Positions 47,182 through 57,633 of a DNA stretch of 64,000 nt are shown here, one piece after another. The notes beneath the pieces were generated by a model. The model was not told where the DNA came from. It made no database searches and worked only from the letters and a program-made list of their open reading frames with translations. The stretch covers positions 1 to 64,000 of the forward strand of contig NZ_VLKP01000014.1 in NCBI RefSeq assembly GCF_007830115.1, given 5' to 3'. The stretch is from Aerolutibacter ruishenii (GTDB taxonomy: Bacteria > Pseudomonadota > Gammaproteobacteria > Xanthomonadales > Xanthomonadaceae). The first letter of the stretch is position 1, and every line of letters begins with the position of its first letter. The translations under genes and the position numbers were made by a program.

Positions 47182-50100
47182 TTAGTCCAGGTGCACGTGC
47201 GCCCCATGCCCCTTCGGGCAGTGGCACACCGCCGTCGGCCCGTACTCCAGCCCGAAGGTCTGCCCGTCGCGATGGCGCTGCCAATAGAAGTTCGGCGCCT
47301 TCTCGCCACGGTTGCCGACCTCGGCCATGTCCGCATCCACATCGAACAGGCGGCCATCGACCATCACGTAGCGTGTGTCGGTGGTGGCGCGGATGTTCTC
47401 CAGCGGATTGGAATTCAGCACCACCAGGTCGGCCTGCTTGCCCACCTCCAGCGAACCGATCTGCTTGCCGAGGCCGAGGTAGTCGGCACCGTCGAACGTG
47501 GCCGCGCGCAGCGCCTCGAAGTTGCTGAAGCCGCCCTGGGTGAGCATCCACGTTTCCCAGTTGGGGCTCAGGCCCTGCAGCTGGCCGTGGCCGCCGACCT
47601 GGATCTTCACCCCTGCATCGCGCAGCTTCTTCGCTGACTTGGCCACCTCGATGTGCCAGTAATCCCAATCCGGCGCGGTCTCGCGGCGGATGCTGCGCGC
47701 GTCCAGCGTCTCGCGCGGGAAGAAGCGGTTGAGCTTCCTGTCTTCCCACACGTTGTCGCGCGCGTACCACCAGTACTCGCCCGACAGGCCGCCGTAGCTC
47801 ACCACCAGCGTCGGCGTGTTGCGCACGTCGGTCTGCGACCACAGCCCGACCACGTCCTTGTACAGCGGCGCCACCGGGATGTTGTGCTCGATGCCGGTCA
47901 CGCCGTCCAGCACCATGGTCATGTTGTGGTGGAAGGTGCTGCCGCCTTCCTCCACCACCAGCATGCCCAGTTCGCGCGCGGCGGTGTTGATCTGCTGGCG
48001 CTGGTCGCGACGCGGCTGGTTGTAGCTCTTGACGCTGAAGGCACCATTGGCCTTCATCCGGCGCAGGTGGCTGCGCGCGTCATCCAGCGAATTGACCACC
48101 GCCTTGAAGTCGCCATCGGCGCCGTACAGGATCGTGCCGGTGGAGAACACGCGCGGGCCGACCATCTTGCCGGCCTTCTGCAGCTCGCTCTCGGAGAACA
48201 CGAACTCGGTCGTGGCCGACGGGTCGTGCATGGTGGTCACGCCGAAGGCGAGGTTGGTGTAGTACGCCCAGTTCTGCTGCGGCACCACGCCCTGGCCGAA
48301 GTGCGCCGCGTGCGCGTGCGCGTCCACGTAGCCCGGCACGATGGTCTTGCCGGCCGCGTCGACCACGCGTGCGCCGGCAGGAATCGCCACGCCCACACCC
48401 ACCGCCTCGATCACGTCGCCGCGCACCACCAGCGTGCCGTTCTCGATCACTTCCTGGGCGGTCTCCGCATCACGCATGGTGACGATGCGTGCGTTGGTGA
48501 AGGCCACCACGTCGCGGGGCTTGTCGACCGGCACGGTCAGCCCCACCGCGATGCCACCATTGGTGGTGGGCTTGGGGAGCTCCTTCGGCGCGCCGGGCAG
48601 GAACGCAAACGCCTGGTTGAGCGGACGCGAGTAGTAACGGTCGCCGACCATCCAGTTCAGTGATTTCGAATCGGCCGACCAGTGCAGGTAACTGCCCACG
48701 TCGGCGCTGACCGCGGTCACCGGCATCGCCTTGCTGTCCTTGGACAACTCGACCGCCTTGCCGGTGGTCACCAGCGGCGCCACGTAGGCATTGAACAGCT
48801 CGGTGAACGCCACCCACTTGCCGTCCGGGCTGATGCTCACGCCGTCGACGTACTTGAGGTCGTACACCTCGCGCGGCTCCTCGCCGTTGAGGCCCACCGA
48901 CATCAGCTTCTTCTTCAGTCCGCCGCCGGTGAGGAAATACACGCGCTTGCCGTCGGCGCTGAATTGCGGCGCCTCGCCACTGTCGGCCACGCGCATCGGC
49001 TTGCCGCCGCCGGCCGGCATCACGTAGATGCCCTTCTCCCCCGACCACATCGAGCCGGTCAGGCCGCCGCCACCGGTCTTGCTGTACACGATGCGCGAGC
49101 CATCGGGCGAGAAACGAGGACCGTAGTAGAAGCCCTTCTCCTGCGTCAGCCGCTTGCCCAGCCCGCTGCCACCGGCATCGCGCACGTAGATCGCGCCCAT
49201 GCCCGCGTCGGACCAGGTGGTGTACTGCAGCTTGCGGCCGTCGGCGCTGAAGCTGGGCTGGTATTCGTACACCCCGTCATTGCCGGTCAGGCGCTCGGGC
49301 TTGCCGTCGGGGAGGCGCTTGCGCCACAGCTGGCCCACCGCGTGGAAGATGAGGGTCTTGCCGTCGGCGCTGGTGGCCACGTCGCGGATCATCTTCGGCG
49401 CGAACGTGCCTTCGTCGATCTTCTGCTCGAAGCGCAGCGGCGCGGTGACGGTCTGCTCCACCTGCGCGGTGAACGGGATGTTGGCCGCCTTGCCGCTGGC
49501 CATGTCCACGCGCCACAGCTTGCCCTGCGCCCACACCACCACCGCCTTGGAATCCGGCGTCCAGTCGAAGTTGCTGTACGGGCCAAAGATCGCCCACGCC
49601 TCCTGCTGGTCGTGCGACAGGCCGTTCCACACCGGGCGCGCCTCGCCGCTGGCCAGGTCGAGCACGTGCAGCACCGACTTGTCGCGGATGCGCTTCACGA
49701 ACGCCAGCGACTTGCCGTCGGGCGAAGGCTGCGGGCGCACCGCGCCGCCGGGTGTGGCCACCAGCGTGTCGATCTTGCCGCTCTCGCGGTCCAGGCGCTT
49801 GAGCGCGTAGATCACCGCATGCGGGTTCTTGTTGTACTGGAAGAACGGGCCGGCGCTGACGTCCTCGGAGAAATACACGTAGCGGCCGTCCGGCGACACC
49901 GCCGGCTCGCCCAGGTCCTGCTGGTCGTTCTTCTGCTTGGTCAACTGCACGCCGCCGCCACCGCTGGCGTGGTACAGCCACAGCTCACCCGCGCCTAGCG
50001 AGCGCTCGCCGGTGAAATGCTTGCGGCCGATCAGGAACTGCCCGTCGGGCGTCCACGCCGGGTTGTTGAGCAGGCGGAAGTCCTCCTTGGTCACCTGCGT

Positions 50101-50649
50101 GGCGTTGCTGCCGTCGGCGCTCATGCCCGACACCGGCACGCGCCACAGGTTGTTGCCGCCGCCCCGGTCGGAGGTGAAGGCCAGTTCCTTGCCGTCAGGC
50201 GAGAAGCGCGGCTGCACGTCCCACGCCGGGCCGCTGGTCACGCGCGTGGCGGCGCCACCGCCGATCGGCATGCGGTACAGGTCGCCGAGCAGCGAGAACG
50301 CGATCTGGCGGCCATCGGGCGAGACATCCACATCCATCCACGTGCCTTCGTCGGTCTCGAACCGCACGGGCTTGGTCTGGCCGTGCGCGGCCGTGACGTC
50401 CCATTTCTTCTGGTCGGCGTCCTCGCCGGGCCTGGTGCGGCCCTTGGCCGTCTGCGCCGGGGCCTTGGCCGGGTCGTTGCCGGCCGGGTCGAGCGCGTCC
50501 TGCTCCAGCTGGACCTTGTCCTTGTCGGCCTGCTCCTTGGCCTGGGGCTGCGGTTGCGGCGGCGGTTGCTGCGCGTGCGCGGGCGTGGCCACGTGGAAGG
50601 AGATCGCGCTGGCGAGCGCGACGGCGAGCAGGCATCGGTTGGAGGTCAT
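47182..50649 (-). CDS. TolB-propeller / amidohydrolase two-domain protein
   Basis: Secreted protein of 1155 aa. After a signal peptide (HVATPAHAQ) and a Gln/Pro-rich stretch comes a region with many propeller motifs (SPDGRQIAF, SPDGKELAF, SPDGKSLAF, SADGKTLIF, SPDGSRIVY), followed from about residue 740 by a metal-dependent amidohydrolase domain. The metal site begins with GYVDAHAHAAHFG (HxH). ADLVVLNSNPLENI and the closing strands complete it. The C-terminus is unusual: CHCPKGHGAHVHLD, rich in Cys and His. Substrate unknown; peptide or imide cleavage is possible. Confidence 0.88.
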   Translation of the reverse strand: MTSNRCLLAVALASAISFHVATPAHAQQPPPQPQPQAKEQADKDKVQLEQDALDPAGNDPAKAPAQTAKGRTRPGEDADQKKWDVTAAHGQTKPVRFETDEGTWMDVDVSPDGRQIAFSLLGDLYRMPIGGGAATRVTSGPAWDVQPRFSPDGKELAFTSDRGGGNNLWRVPVSGMSADGSNATQVTKEDFRLLNNPAWTPDGQFLIGRKHFTGERSLGAGELWLYHASGGGGVQLTKQKNDQQDLGEPAVSPDGRYVYFSEDVSAGPFFQYNKNPHAVIYALKRLDRESGKIDTLVATPGGAVRPQPSPDGKSLAFVKRIRDKSVLHVLDLASGEARPVWNGLSHDQQEAWAIFGPYSNFDWTPDSKAVVVWAQGKLWRVDMASGKAANIPFTAQVEQTVTAPLRFEQKIDEGTFAPKMIRDVATSADGKTLIFHAVGQLWRKRLPDGKPERLTGNDGVYEYQPSFSADGRKLQYTTWSDAGMGAIYVRDAGGSGLGKRLTQEKGFYYGPRFSPDGSRIVYSKTGGGGLTGSMWSGEKGIYVMPAGGGKPMRVADSGEAPQFSADGKRVYFLTGGGLKKKLMSVGLNGEEPREVYDLKYVDGVSISPDGKWVAFTELFNAYVAPLVTTGKAVELSKDSKAMPVTAVSADVGSYLHWSADSKSLNWMVGDRYYSRPLNQAFAFLPGAPKELPKPTTNGGIAVGLTVPVDKPRDVVAFTNARIVTMRDAETAQEVIENGTLVVRGDVIEAVGVGVAIPAGARVVDAAGKTIVPGYVDAHAHAAHFGQGVVPQQNWAYYTNLAFGVTTMHDPSATTEFVFSESELQKAGKMVGPRVFSTGTILYGADGDFKAVVNSLDDARSHLRRMKANGAFSVKSYNQPRRDQRQQINTAARELGMLVVEEGGSTFHHNMTMVLDGVTGIEHNIPVAPLYKDVVGLWSQTDVRNTPTLVVSYGGLSGEYWWYARDNVWEDRKLNRFFPRETLDARSIRRETAPDWDYWHIEVAKSAKKLRDAGVKIQVGGHGQLQGLSPNWETWMLTQGGFSNFEALRAATFDGADYLGLGKQIGSLEVGKQADLVVLNSNPLENIRATTDTRYVMVDGRLFDVDADMAEVGNRGEKAPNFYWQRHRDGQTFGLEYGPTAVCHCPKGHGAHVHLD

Positions 50650-50802
50650 CGAAGAACCACGCAGGCGGGCAAAGCCCGCAGCCTAACCCGCGCGCGCCCG
50701 CGTGGCTCTAGGTAGAAAGTCCCGGTCGCGCCACCCGCCGGGGCTGGGTGGCGACTCCAGCGGGGCGGGCAGCCGCCACGGAGGCGTGCCGGCCCGGAAT
50801 GG

Positions 50803-51750
50803 TCATGCGCTGAACTTCTGCCCTTCGGCGGCAAAGCCGACCACCACCGCGCCCTTGCCCACGTTGACCATGCCCGTAAGGCTCATGACGCTCTCGAAGA
50901 ATTCCACGTTGTGCGCCCGGCAGGCCGCGCGCAGGTTCTCGTAGCCCGGCAGGCGGTGCAGTTCCTCGAGGTTGCCGCCGTAGCTCATGCATACCGTGGG
51001 CGTCAGCAGGTCGCCGGCTTCCACGCGGCGCGCCACGTGCTCCAGCGTCTTCTGCACCGCCGGCTCGAAGCCCTTGATCTTGGCAGCCGGTCCGGTTTCG
51101 CCGCGGTTGCAGTGCAGCACCGGTTTGATGTCCAGCGCGGTGCCCAGCGCCGCACTGAGCAGGCTCACGCTGCGGTCGCCCTTGGTGCGTGCGCGGTTGC
51201 GCAGGTAATACAGATCCGGAGGGATCAGGTAGCCCTGCGTGTGCAGCGCCAGGTGCTCCAGGCGCGCGCGGATCTTCGGCGCGCCTTCGCCCGCGGCCAC
51301 CAGGCGGGCCGCCTCCACTGCCAGCACGCCCTGCGCGGCGAACAGGTTCTGCGTATCGATCACGCGCAGCGCGAATGGCGTGTCATGCCCGGCCGCCGTG
51401 CGGATCGGCCGGTAGTCATTGAGGATCGCGAAACTGGCCTGGCTGGCGTTGTCGAAGATCGGACTGCGCGTCTTCGTGATCGTCATGCAGAACACGTAGT
51501 CGTAGTCGATCACCAGCTTCTGCAGGAACAGGTCCTGGATCTGCTGCACGGTGAACGGCATGGTCTCGGCTTCATGGCCGCGCGCGGCCACGTGCGAGTC
51601 CAGGAATTCCAGCGTGGCCTGTTCGTCGCGATGGTCGGCCAGCACGGCCTCGCCGATGCGCACCGTGATCGGCAGGATGGTGAAGTCGTGCTGTTCCAGG
51701 AACGACGTCGGCAGGTCGCAGGCCGAGTCCACTGCCAGTCCAATACGCAT
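50803..51750 (-). CDS. DegV family protein
   Basis: The 315-aa protein has the DegV layout: an N-terminal MRIGLAVDSACDLP, ITVRIGEAVLADH, VFCMTITKTRSPIFDNASQA and a C-terminal half with LDIKPVLHCNRGE and HNVEFFESVMSLTGMVNVG. Fatty-acid-binding (FakB) function is known for Gram-positive relatives; in this lineage the role is less clear. It is a single gene on the minus strand with 153 bp to its neighbour downstream. Confidence 0.88.
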   Translation of the reverse strand: MRIGLAVDSACDLPTSFLEQHDFTILPITVRIGEAVLADHRDEQATLEFLDSHVAARGHEAETMPFTVQQIQDLFLQKLVIDYDYVFCMTITKTRSPIFDNASQASFAILNDYRPIRTAAGHDTPFALRVIDTQNLFAAQGVLAVEAARLVAAGEGAPKIRARLEHLALHTQGYLIPPDLYYLRNRARTKGDRSVSLLSAALGTALDIKPVLHCNRGETGPAAKIKGFEPAVQKTLEHVARRVEAGDLLTPTVCMSYGGNLEELHRLPGYENLRAACRAHNVEFFESVMSLTGMVNVGKGAVVVGFAAEGQKFSA

Positions 51751-51887
51751 CGCGCCTCCCCCTTGTCGGACAACCGCTCTGAGGGCGGCTCATGCATGAA
51801 GCATAGCGGCAAATCCGATCTTCGGAGAGGGTGCGCAGGAGCCTGTGCGGCGGGCGGCGGGCGGCGGCGCCTCGCGGAAGTGGATCC

Positions 51888-52292
51888 TCAACCCCAGGCG
51901 CCGAGGATCACCCCGAACAGGACGAACTGGACGATGTGGTAGCCGCCGTCGATCATCCACAGCCTCAGGCTGCGCTGGGCGAAGGCGTAGTTGATGCCGA
52001 AGCTCATCGCCACGAAGAACACGCCGACCACGAACCCCGCCCCGAAGCCGTCCACCGCCGTGGCCGTGGCGGGCAGCAGGGTGGAAAACACCGTGGCCGA
52101 CAGCAGGGCACAGACGATGGCCGTGGCGAACACCCGTCCCGGATGCGGTGGCGCGGTATCCGGATCGATGCCGGCCTCCCGGCACCAGGCCTTCTTGAAC
52201 AGTGGCCCGTACCAGAGTCCACCCAGCACGAAACTGGACGCGGTGGCGGCCAGGATCGCCAGCCAGTTGAGGTCGGTGGGTATCGGGGGCAT
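51888..52292 (-). CDS. DUF1761 domain membrane protein
   Basis: The 134-aa protein has four hydrophobic helices and the DUF1761 pattern NWLAILAATASSFVLGGLWYGPLFKKAW at the N-terminus and LWMIDGGYHIVQFVLFGVILGAW at the end (cited here only to mark the two conserved blocks, residues 9-36 and 110-132). No function is established. It lies 31 bp after a small hypothetical gene on the same strand. Confidence 0.85.
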   Translation of the reverse strand: MPPIPTDLNWLAILAATASSFVLGGLWYGPLFKKAWCREAGIDPDTAPPHPGRVFATAIVCALLSATVFSTLLPATATAVDGFGAGFVVGVFFVAMSFGINYAFAQRSLRLWMIDGGYHIVQFVLFGVILGAWG

Positions 52293-52323
52293 GGCGAGGG
52301 ATCCTCAGGGGTGTGGGCGGGGC

Positions 52324-52581
52324 TCAGCAGCCCACGGACTGGTACTGCGCGACCTGGCCGACCAGTTCGCCGGCCGCGGCGCGCGACGACAGGAACAGCG
52401 TCGGTCGCAGCAGGTTGTAATGATCGGTGGTATCGAAGACCAGGTCGAGGCGGCCGTCGACCCGCAGTGCCAGCCAGCGTTCGCCGTCGCGCGCCACCGG
52501 CTCGTCGCCATGGAACTCGCCCGGTGGCTGCAGGCCGAAGGCCGCGCCCAGCAGCGCCGGCCAGAGCAGAGGCACAACCAA
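52324..52581 (-). CDS. Small hypothetical secreted or anchored protein (85 aa)
   Basis: A TTG at 52579-52581 lies eight bases after GAGGA, which overlaps the end of the amidohydrolase gene. The product has a short hydrophobic N-terminus (VVPLLWPALLGAAFGL) and a polar remainder with ERWLALRVDGRLDLVFD and LLRPTLFLSS. No family is recognised. It is probably translated after the amidohydrolase in the same transcript. The start codon is a guess. Confidence 0.45.
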   Translation of the reverse strand: MVVPLLWPALLGAAFGLQPPGEFHGDEPVARDGERWLALRVDGRLDLVFDTTDHYNLLRPTLFLSSRAAAGELVGQVAQYQSVGC

Positions 52582-52592
52582 CGCAGCGGTCC

Positions 52593-53977
52593 TCAGCGGA
52601 CCCCGCCCACCGGCGGGTACGCGCGCGGCAGCCCGCCCTGCTCGGCCGCGGGCACCGTGCGCAGGTAGCGGTCTCGCAGTTCGGTCTGGCGGCTGCGCAT
52701 GGGGATGGCCTTGCCGTCCATCCACACTCGCAGCGCCACGCTGTTGACCTCCAGCGGGTCGCCGCTCCACAGCACCAGGTCGGCGCGCTGGCCTGGGGCG
52801 ATGCGGCCCAACTGGTCGGCCACGCCGAAGGCCTCGGCCGGCACCCGGGTCAGGCCGGCCAGGCCGTCTTCCCACGGAAGGCCGGCGGCCACCGCATTGC
52901 CCGCCAGCTGGCGCATCTTGCGTGCGTGGTGCGAGGCGTCGCCGGCCTGGCTGAAGCCTACCGACACCCCCGCCGCGCGCAGTCGCGCCGCGTTGTCCAT
53001 GCTTGCGCCGATCTGGTCGAAGTCCGCCGGCAGGTTGGCCAGCGGGTCCACGAACACTGGCACCCTGGCCGCCGCCAGTTGCGGCGCCAGCTTCCACGCC
53101 TCGCTGCCACCGGCCACGGCCACGCGCACCTTGTGGCGCCCGGCCCAGCGCAGCAGCTGGCGGATGTCGGCAGCGCGATGCAGCTGCACCACCACACGGC
53201 CGCTACCGTCCAGGTAGCGCGCCAGCGCCGCACGGCCGGCCGGGGTCAGCAGCGCCGCGTGCGAGCCCGGCGCAATGCGCCCGCGCACCTCGTCGATCAG
53301 CTGGTCCAGCAGCATCCACTGGCCCGCGCGCGAGCCACCGGTCAGGCCGGAGGCGTCGCCACCCAGCTTCACGAACAGCACTTTCGGTCCCACGGCATCG
53401 GGACCGCCGTCGAGCCGCACCACCGCGCCCTGGCCGCCAATCAGCGATCCGCCCTGGGTGGCGTTGGCGCCCAGCAGGGTCCAGCCGATGCCTTCGATGC
53501 GACTGACCGGGATCACCACCGACTCGGGGTTGAACGCCAGCGTCACGTCGAACTCGGGGCGCACCGACATCTCGCCGCCCTTGCCCAACGACAGCGCCTG
53601 GTCGACGGTGGCCTTCTCGCCGGAGACTTCTTCCAGGCCGATTTCGGTGATGCCCGCGAACAGGGTAGGGGTCAGTGGACGGCCTTGCGCGTCGATCACC
53701 TCGACGCCAGCCGGTGCCGTCAACCCGGTGCCCGCCGCGCGCACCTTGCCCCCGCCGATGAGCACGTCGGCGTGCTGCAGGGTGCCCTGCGCGCCGGCGG
53801 TGTGCACGGTGGCGTTGCGGATCAGCGCGTCCTGCGCGGCGGCCTCGGTGCCCAGCAGCAGCATGGCCGCCAGCAGTGGCGCGGCGGCCAGGCGCAACGC
53901 CCCGATGAGTGCGCGACGGCGTGGCATGGGCTTGGACATCGACGGCACCGTGGCGTTGGAAATGGCAGCGGGGCGGC

Positions 53978-53981
<4 letters not shown>
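52593..53981 (-). CDS. Amidohydrolase-family protein lacking the HxH metal motif
   Basis: The 462-aa protein has a signal region (RRRALIGALRLAAAPLLAA) and an amidohydrolase composite domain: ALIRNATVHTAGAQ at the start and ADLVLWSGDPLEVNSVAL at the end. In the place where metal-dependent relatives have PGLIDxHxH it reads LTPTLFAGITEIGLEEV, so both His are missing. Later positions VVVQLHRAADI and FSQAGDASHH keep a His and an Asp. It may be a non-catalytic partner. The ATG at 53981 overlaps the upstream amidohydrolase stop by four bases. Confidence 0.85.
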
Positions 53982-55426
<1,445 letters not shown>

Positions 55427-55574
55427 GGTGCTGGATTCCCTTGGTCAGGCGCGGCCCGCGCACGCCGCGGGCCAGCCCCCGAACCGTACCGGCCCCCCGC
55501 CGTGCCGCACAACCATGACGATGGTCATGCCCGGTGCCAGAATGGGGCCGACATCACGAGGACGCGGGGACGCA

Positions 55575-56351
55575 TTGAAAAGCAAGAACGAGATCGTGGG
55601 CAACTGGTTGCCACGCTACACCGGCGTGCCGCTGGATGGTTTTGGCGAGTACATCCTGCTGACCAACTTTGGCGGTTACCTGCACCACTTCGCCCGGCTG
55701 ACCGGCGCGCCGGTGGTGGGCCTGGACCGGCCGATGCCCAGCGCCACCGCCGACGGCATCACCATGATCAACTTCGGCATGGGCAGCCCCAACGCCGCCA
55801 CCCTGATGGACCTGCTGTCGGCCATCGCGCCCAAGGCGGTGCTGTTCCTGGGCAAGTGCGGCGGGCTCAAGCGCAAGAACGCGCTGGGCGACCTGGTGCT
55901 GCCGATCGCCGCGATCCGGGGCGACGGCACCAGCGACGACTACCTGCCCGCGCAGGTGCCCGCACTGCCCGCGTTCGCGCTGCAGCGCGCGGTGTCGACC
56001 ATGATCCGCGACCTGGGGCACGACTACTGGACCGGCACCGTCTACACCACCAACCGCCGCGTGTGGGAGCACGACGAGGCCTTCAAGGAACGCCTGCGCA
56101 CGATGCGCTGCATGGCCATCGACATGGAGACCGCGACCATCTTCGCCGCCGGCTTCGCCAATCGCATCCCGTGCGGCGCGCTGCTGCTGGTGTCCGACCA
56201 GCCGATGATCCCGGAAGGGGTCAAGACCGAGGCCAGCGACGCCAAGGTCAGCGCCGAGTTCGTGGAAAACCACATCCAGGTGGGCATCGAGGCGCTGAAG
56301 CTGATCCGGCGCAACGGCAAGTCGGTGCGGCACCTGCGCTTTGACGAATAG
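55575..56351 (+). CDS. AMP nucleosidase (short form)
   Basis: Hydrolyses AMP to adenine and ribose 5-phosphate, controlling adenylate pools. The 258-aa protein is the catalytic PNP/UDP-phosphorylase-like domain only; the E. coli enzyme is longer (about 480 aa). Seen are YILLTNFGGYL, FGMGSPNAATLMDLL, FLGKCGGLK, AIDMETATIFAAGF and LLLVSDQPMIPEGVKTE. A TTG at 55575 gives a start that fits relatives (KSKNEIVGNWLPRYTGVPLD), with GGGGA four bases upstream. It is divergent from the amidohydrolase pair. Confidence 0.88.
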   Translation: MKSKNEIVGNWLPRYTGVPLDGFGEYILLTNFGGYLHHFARLTGAPVVGLDRPMPSATADGITMINFGMGSPNAATLMDLLSAIAPKAVLFLGKCGGLKRKNALGDLVLPIAAIRGDGTSDDYLPAQVPALPAFALQRAVSTMIRDLGHDYWTGTVYTTNRRVWEHDEAFKERLRTMRCMAIDMETATIFAAGFANRIPCGALLLVSDQPMIPEGVKTEASDAKVSAEFVENHIQVGIEALKLIRRNGKSVRHLRFDE

Positions 56352-56419
56352 CGCGGCATCGCAACGCCTGCGACGCCCACGGTGCACACTGGGCCCCGTT
56401 TGAAGGAGAAGGGGAACGC

Positions 56420-56986
56420 ATGGACAAGGCCATCTACCTGCTGCTGGGCGCGGCGCTGACCTGGGCGTTCTACTTCATCCAGCGACGGCTGGAGCGGCGC
56501 GGCACCAGCGAGGCCATCGACCGCCACCAGAAACTGCTGGCGCTCAAGCAGGGGCTGGAGGGCGCCAACCTCAACCTCGACGACCTGCGGCGTTTCGAGC
56601 ACCGCCTGCTGGGCAAGGCCGAGACCGCCGCGCGCATGGCCGACAACTACTTCAGCCAGGCCGAGGAAGTGGCGCGCCACGGCGGCGACGCGCGCGCGGC
56701 CGACATGGTGACCCAGGCGCGCGAGGCGCTGGCCGGGGCCGAGGCGCGGCTGCAGGCGCTGCTCACGCACCTGCGCGCGCAACTGGATGCCGAAGGGCTG
56801 GCCGTGTTCGAGGAAACGCACCGGGCCTGGCTGGCGTTCCGCGAGCACTACGCGCGCTTCATCGCCCAGTCCTATGCCGGCGGGTCGATCCGGCCGTTGA
56901 TCCACGCGGTGACGCTGGAAAGCATCACCGCGGCGTGGGCGGCCGAGCTGGAAACGCAACTGGGCGACGAGGAGGAAAGCGCATGA
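56420..56986 (+). CDS. Membrane-anchored protein with LprI-like (DUF1311) domain
   Basis: The 188-aa protein has one N-terminal helix (about residues 4-20) and a helical remainder. The C-terminal third carries WLAFREHYARFIAQSYAGG and ESITAAWAAELE, a pattern of the DUF1311/LprI-like domain family, some of whose members inhibit lysozyme. The helical middle could be a coiled coil. Its stop overlaps the next ATG by four bases. Function is not established. Confidence 0.65.
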   Translation: MDKAIYLLLGAALTWAFYFIQRRLERRGTSEAIDRHQKLLALKQGLEGANLNLDDLRRFEHRLLGKAETAARMADNYFSQAEEVARHGGDARAADMVTQAREALAGAEARLQALLTHLRAQLDAEGLAVFEETHRAWLAFREHYARFIAQSYAGGSIRPLIHAVTLESITAAWAAELETQLGDEEESA

Positions 56987-57597
56987 GCCGGCACGGAGAC
57001 GTCACGTCGGACCCGGCGATTGCCTGGGCGGGCACGGGCGCGGGTGCGCGGGCCGATGGTCCGGTCGATGCCGCCTCGGTGGTCGGATTCTGGCGCGAAG
57101 CGGGCATGCAGCGCTGGTTCAACCGCGACGACGCATTCGACCACGAGTGCACGCGATTCCTGGCCGCGCACCATGCCGCCGCACGTCGCGGATTGGAAGC
57201 GTGGATGGCCAGCGCCGAAGGCGCGCTGGCGCTGCTGTTGCTGCTCGACCAGATCCCGCGCAACGTGTTCCGCGACAGCGCCCACGCCTATGCCACCGAC
57301 GGCCTGGCCCGGCACTACGCCACGCGCGCGATCACCGCGGGGTTCGACCGTACGGTCGATCCGGACCTGCGGGTGTTTTTCTACCTGCCTTACGAGCATT
57401 CCGAGGACCTGGACGACCAGCGCCGCTCGGTGGCCCTGCATCGCACGCTGCCGGGCGAGCAGGCCGACCATTGGGCGGTGCTGCACCTGGACATCATCGA
57501 GCGCTTCGGCCGCTTCCCGCACCGCAACGCGGCGCTGGGCCGCACCACCACCGCGGAGGAACAGGCATTCCTCGACGGCGGCGGCTTCAGCGGCTAG
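56983..57597 (+). CDS. DUF924 family protein
   Basis: The 204-aa all-helical protein shows the DUF924 signatures VVGFWREAGMQRWFNRDDAFD, LLLLLDQIPRNVFRDSAHAY, FFYLPYEHSEDLDDQ and RFPHRNAALGR (noted as conserved blocks). It has TPR-like folding in known structures, but no agreed function. The ATG at 56983 overlaps the upstream stop (ATGA). Confidence 0.88.
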   Translation: MSRHGDVTSDPAIAWAGTGAGARADGPVDAASVVGFWREAGMQRWFNRDDAFDHECTRFLAAHHAAARRGLEAWMASAEGALALLLLLDQIPRNVFRDSAHAYATDGLARHYATRAITAGFDRTVDPDLRVFFYLPYEHSEDLDDQRRSVALHRTLPGEQADHWAVLHLDIIERFGRFPHRNAALGRTTTAEEQAFLDGGGFSG

Positions 57598-57633
57598 CGG
57601 CAGGATCGGCTGGCGGCCATTGCCGCCGGCAAC

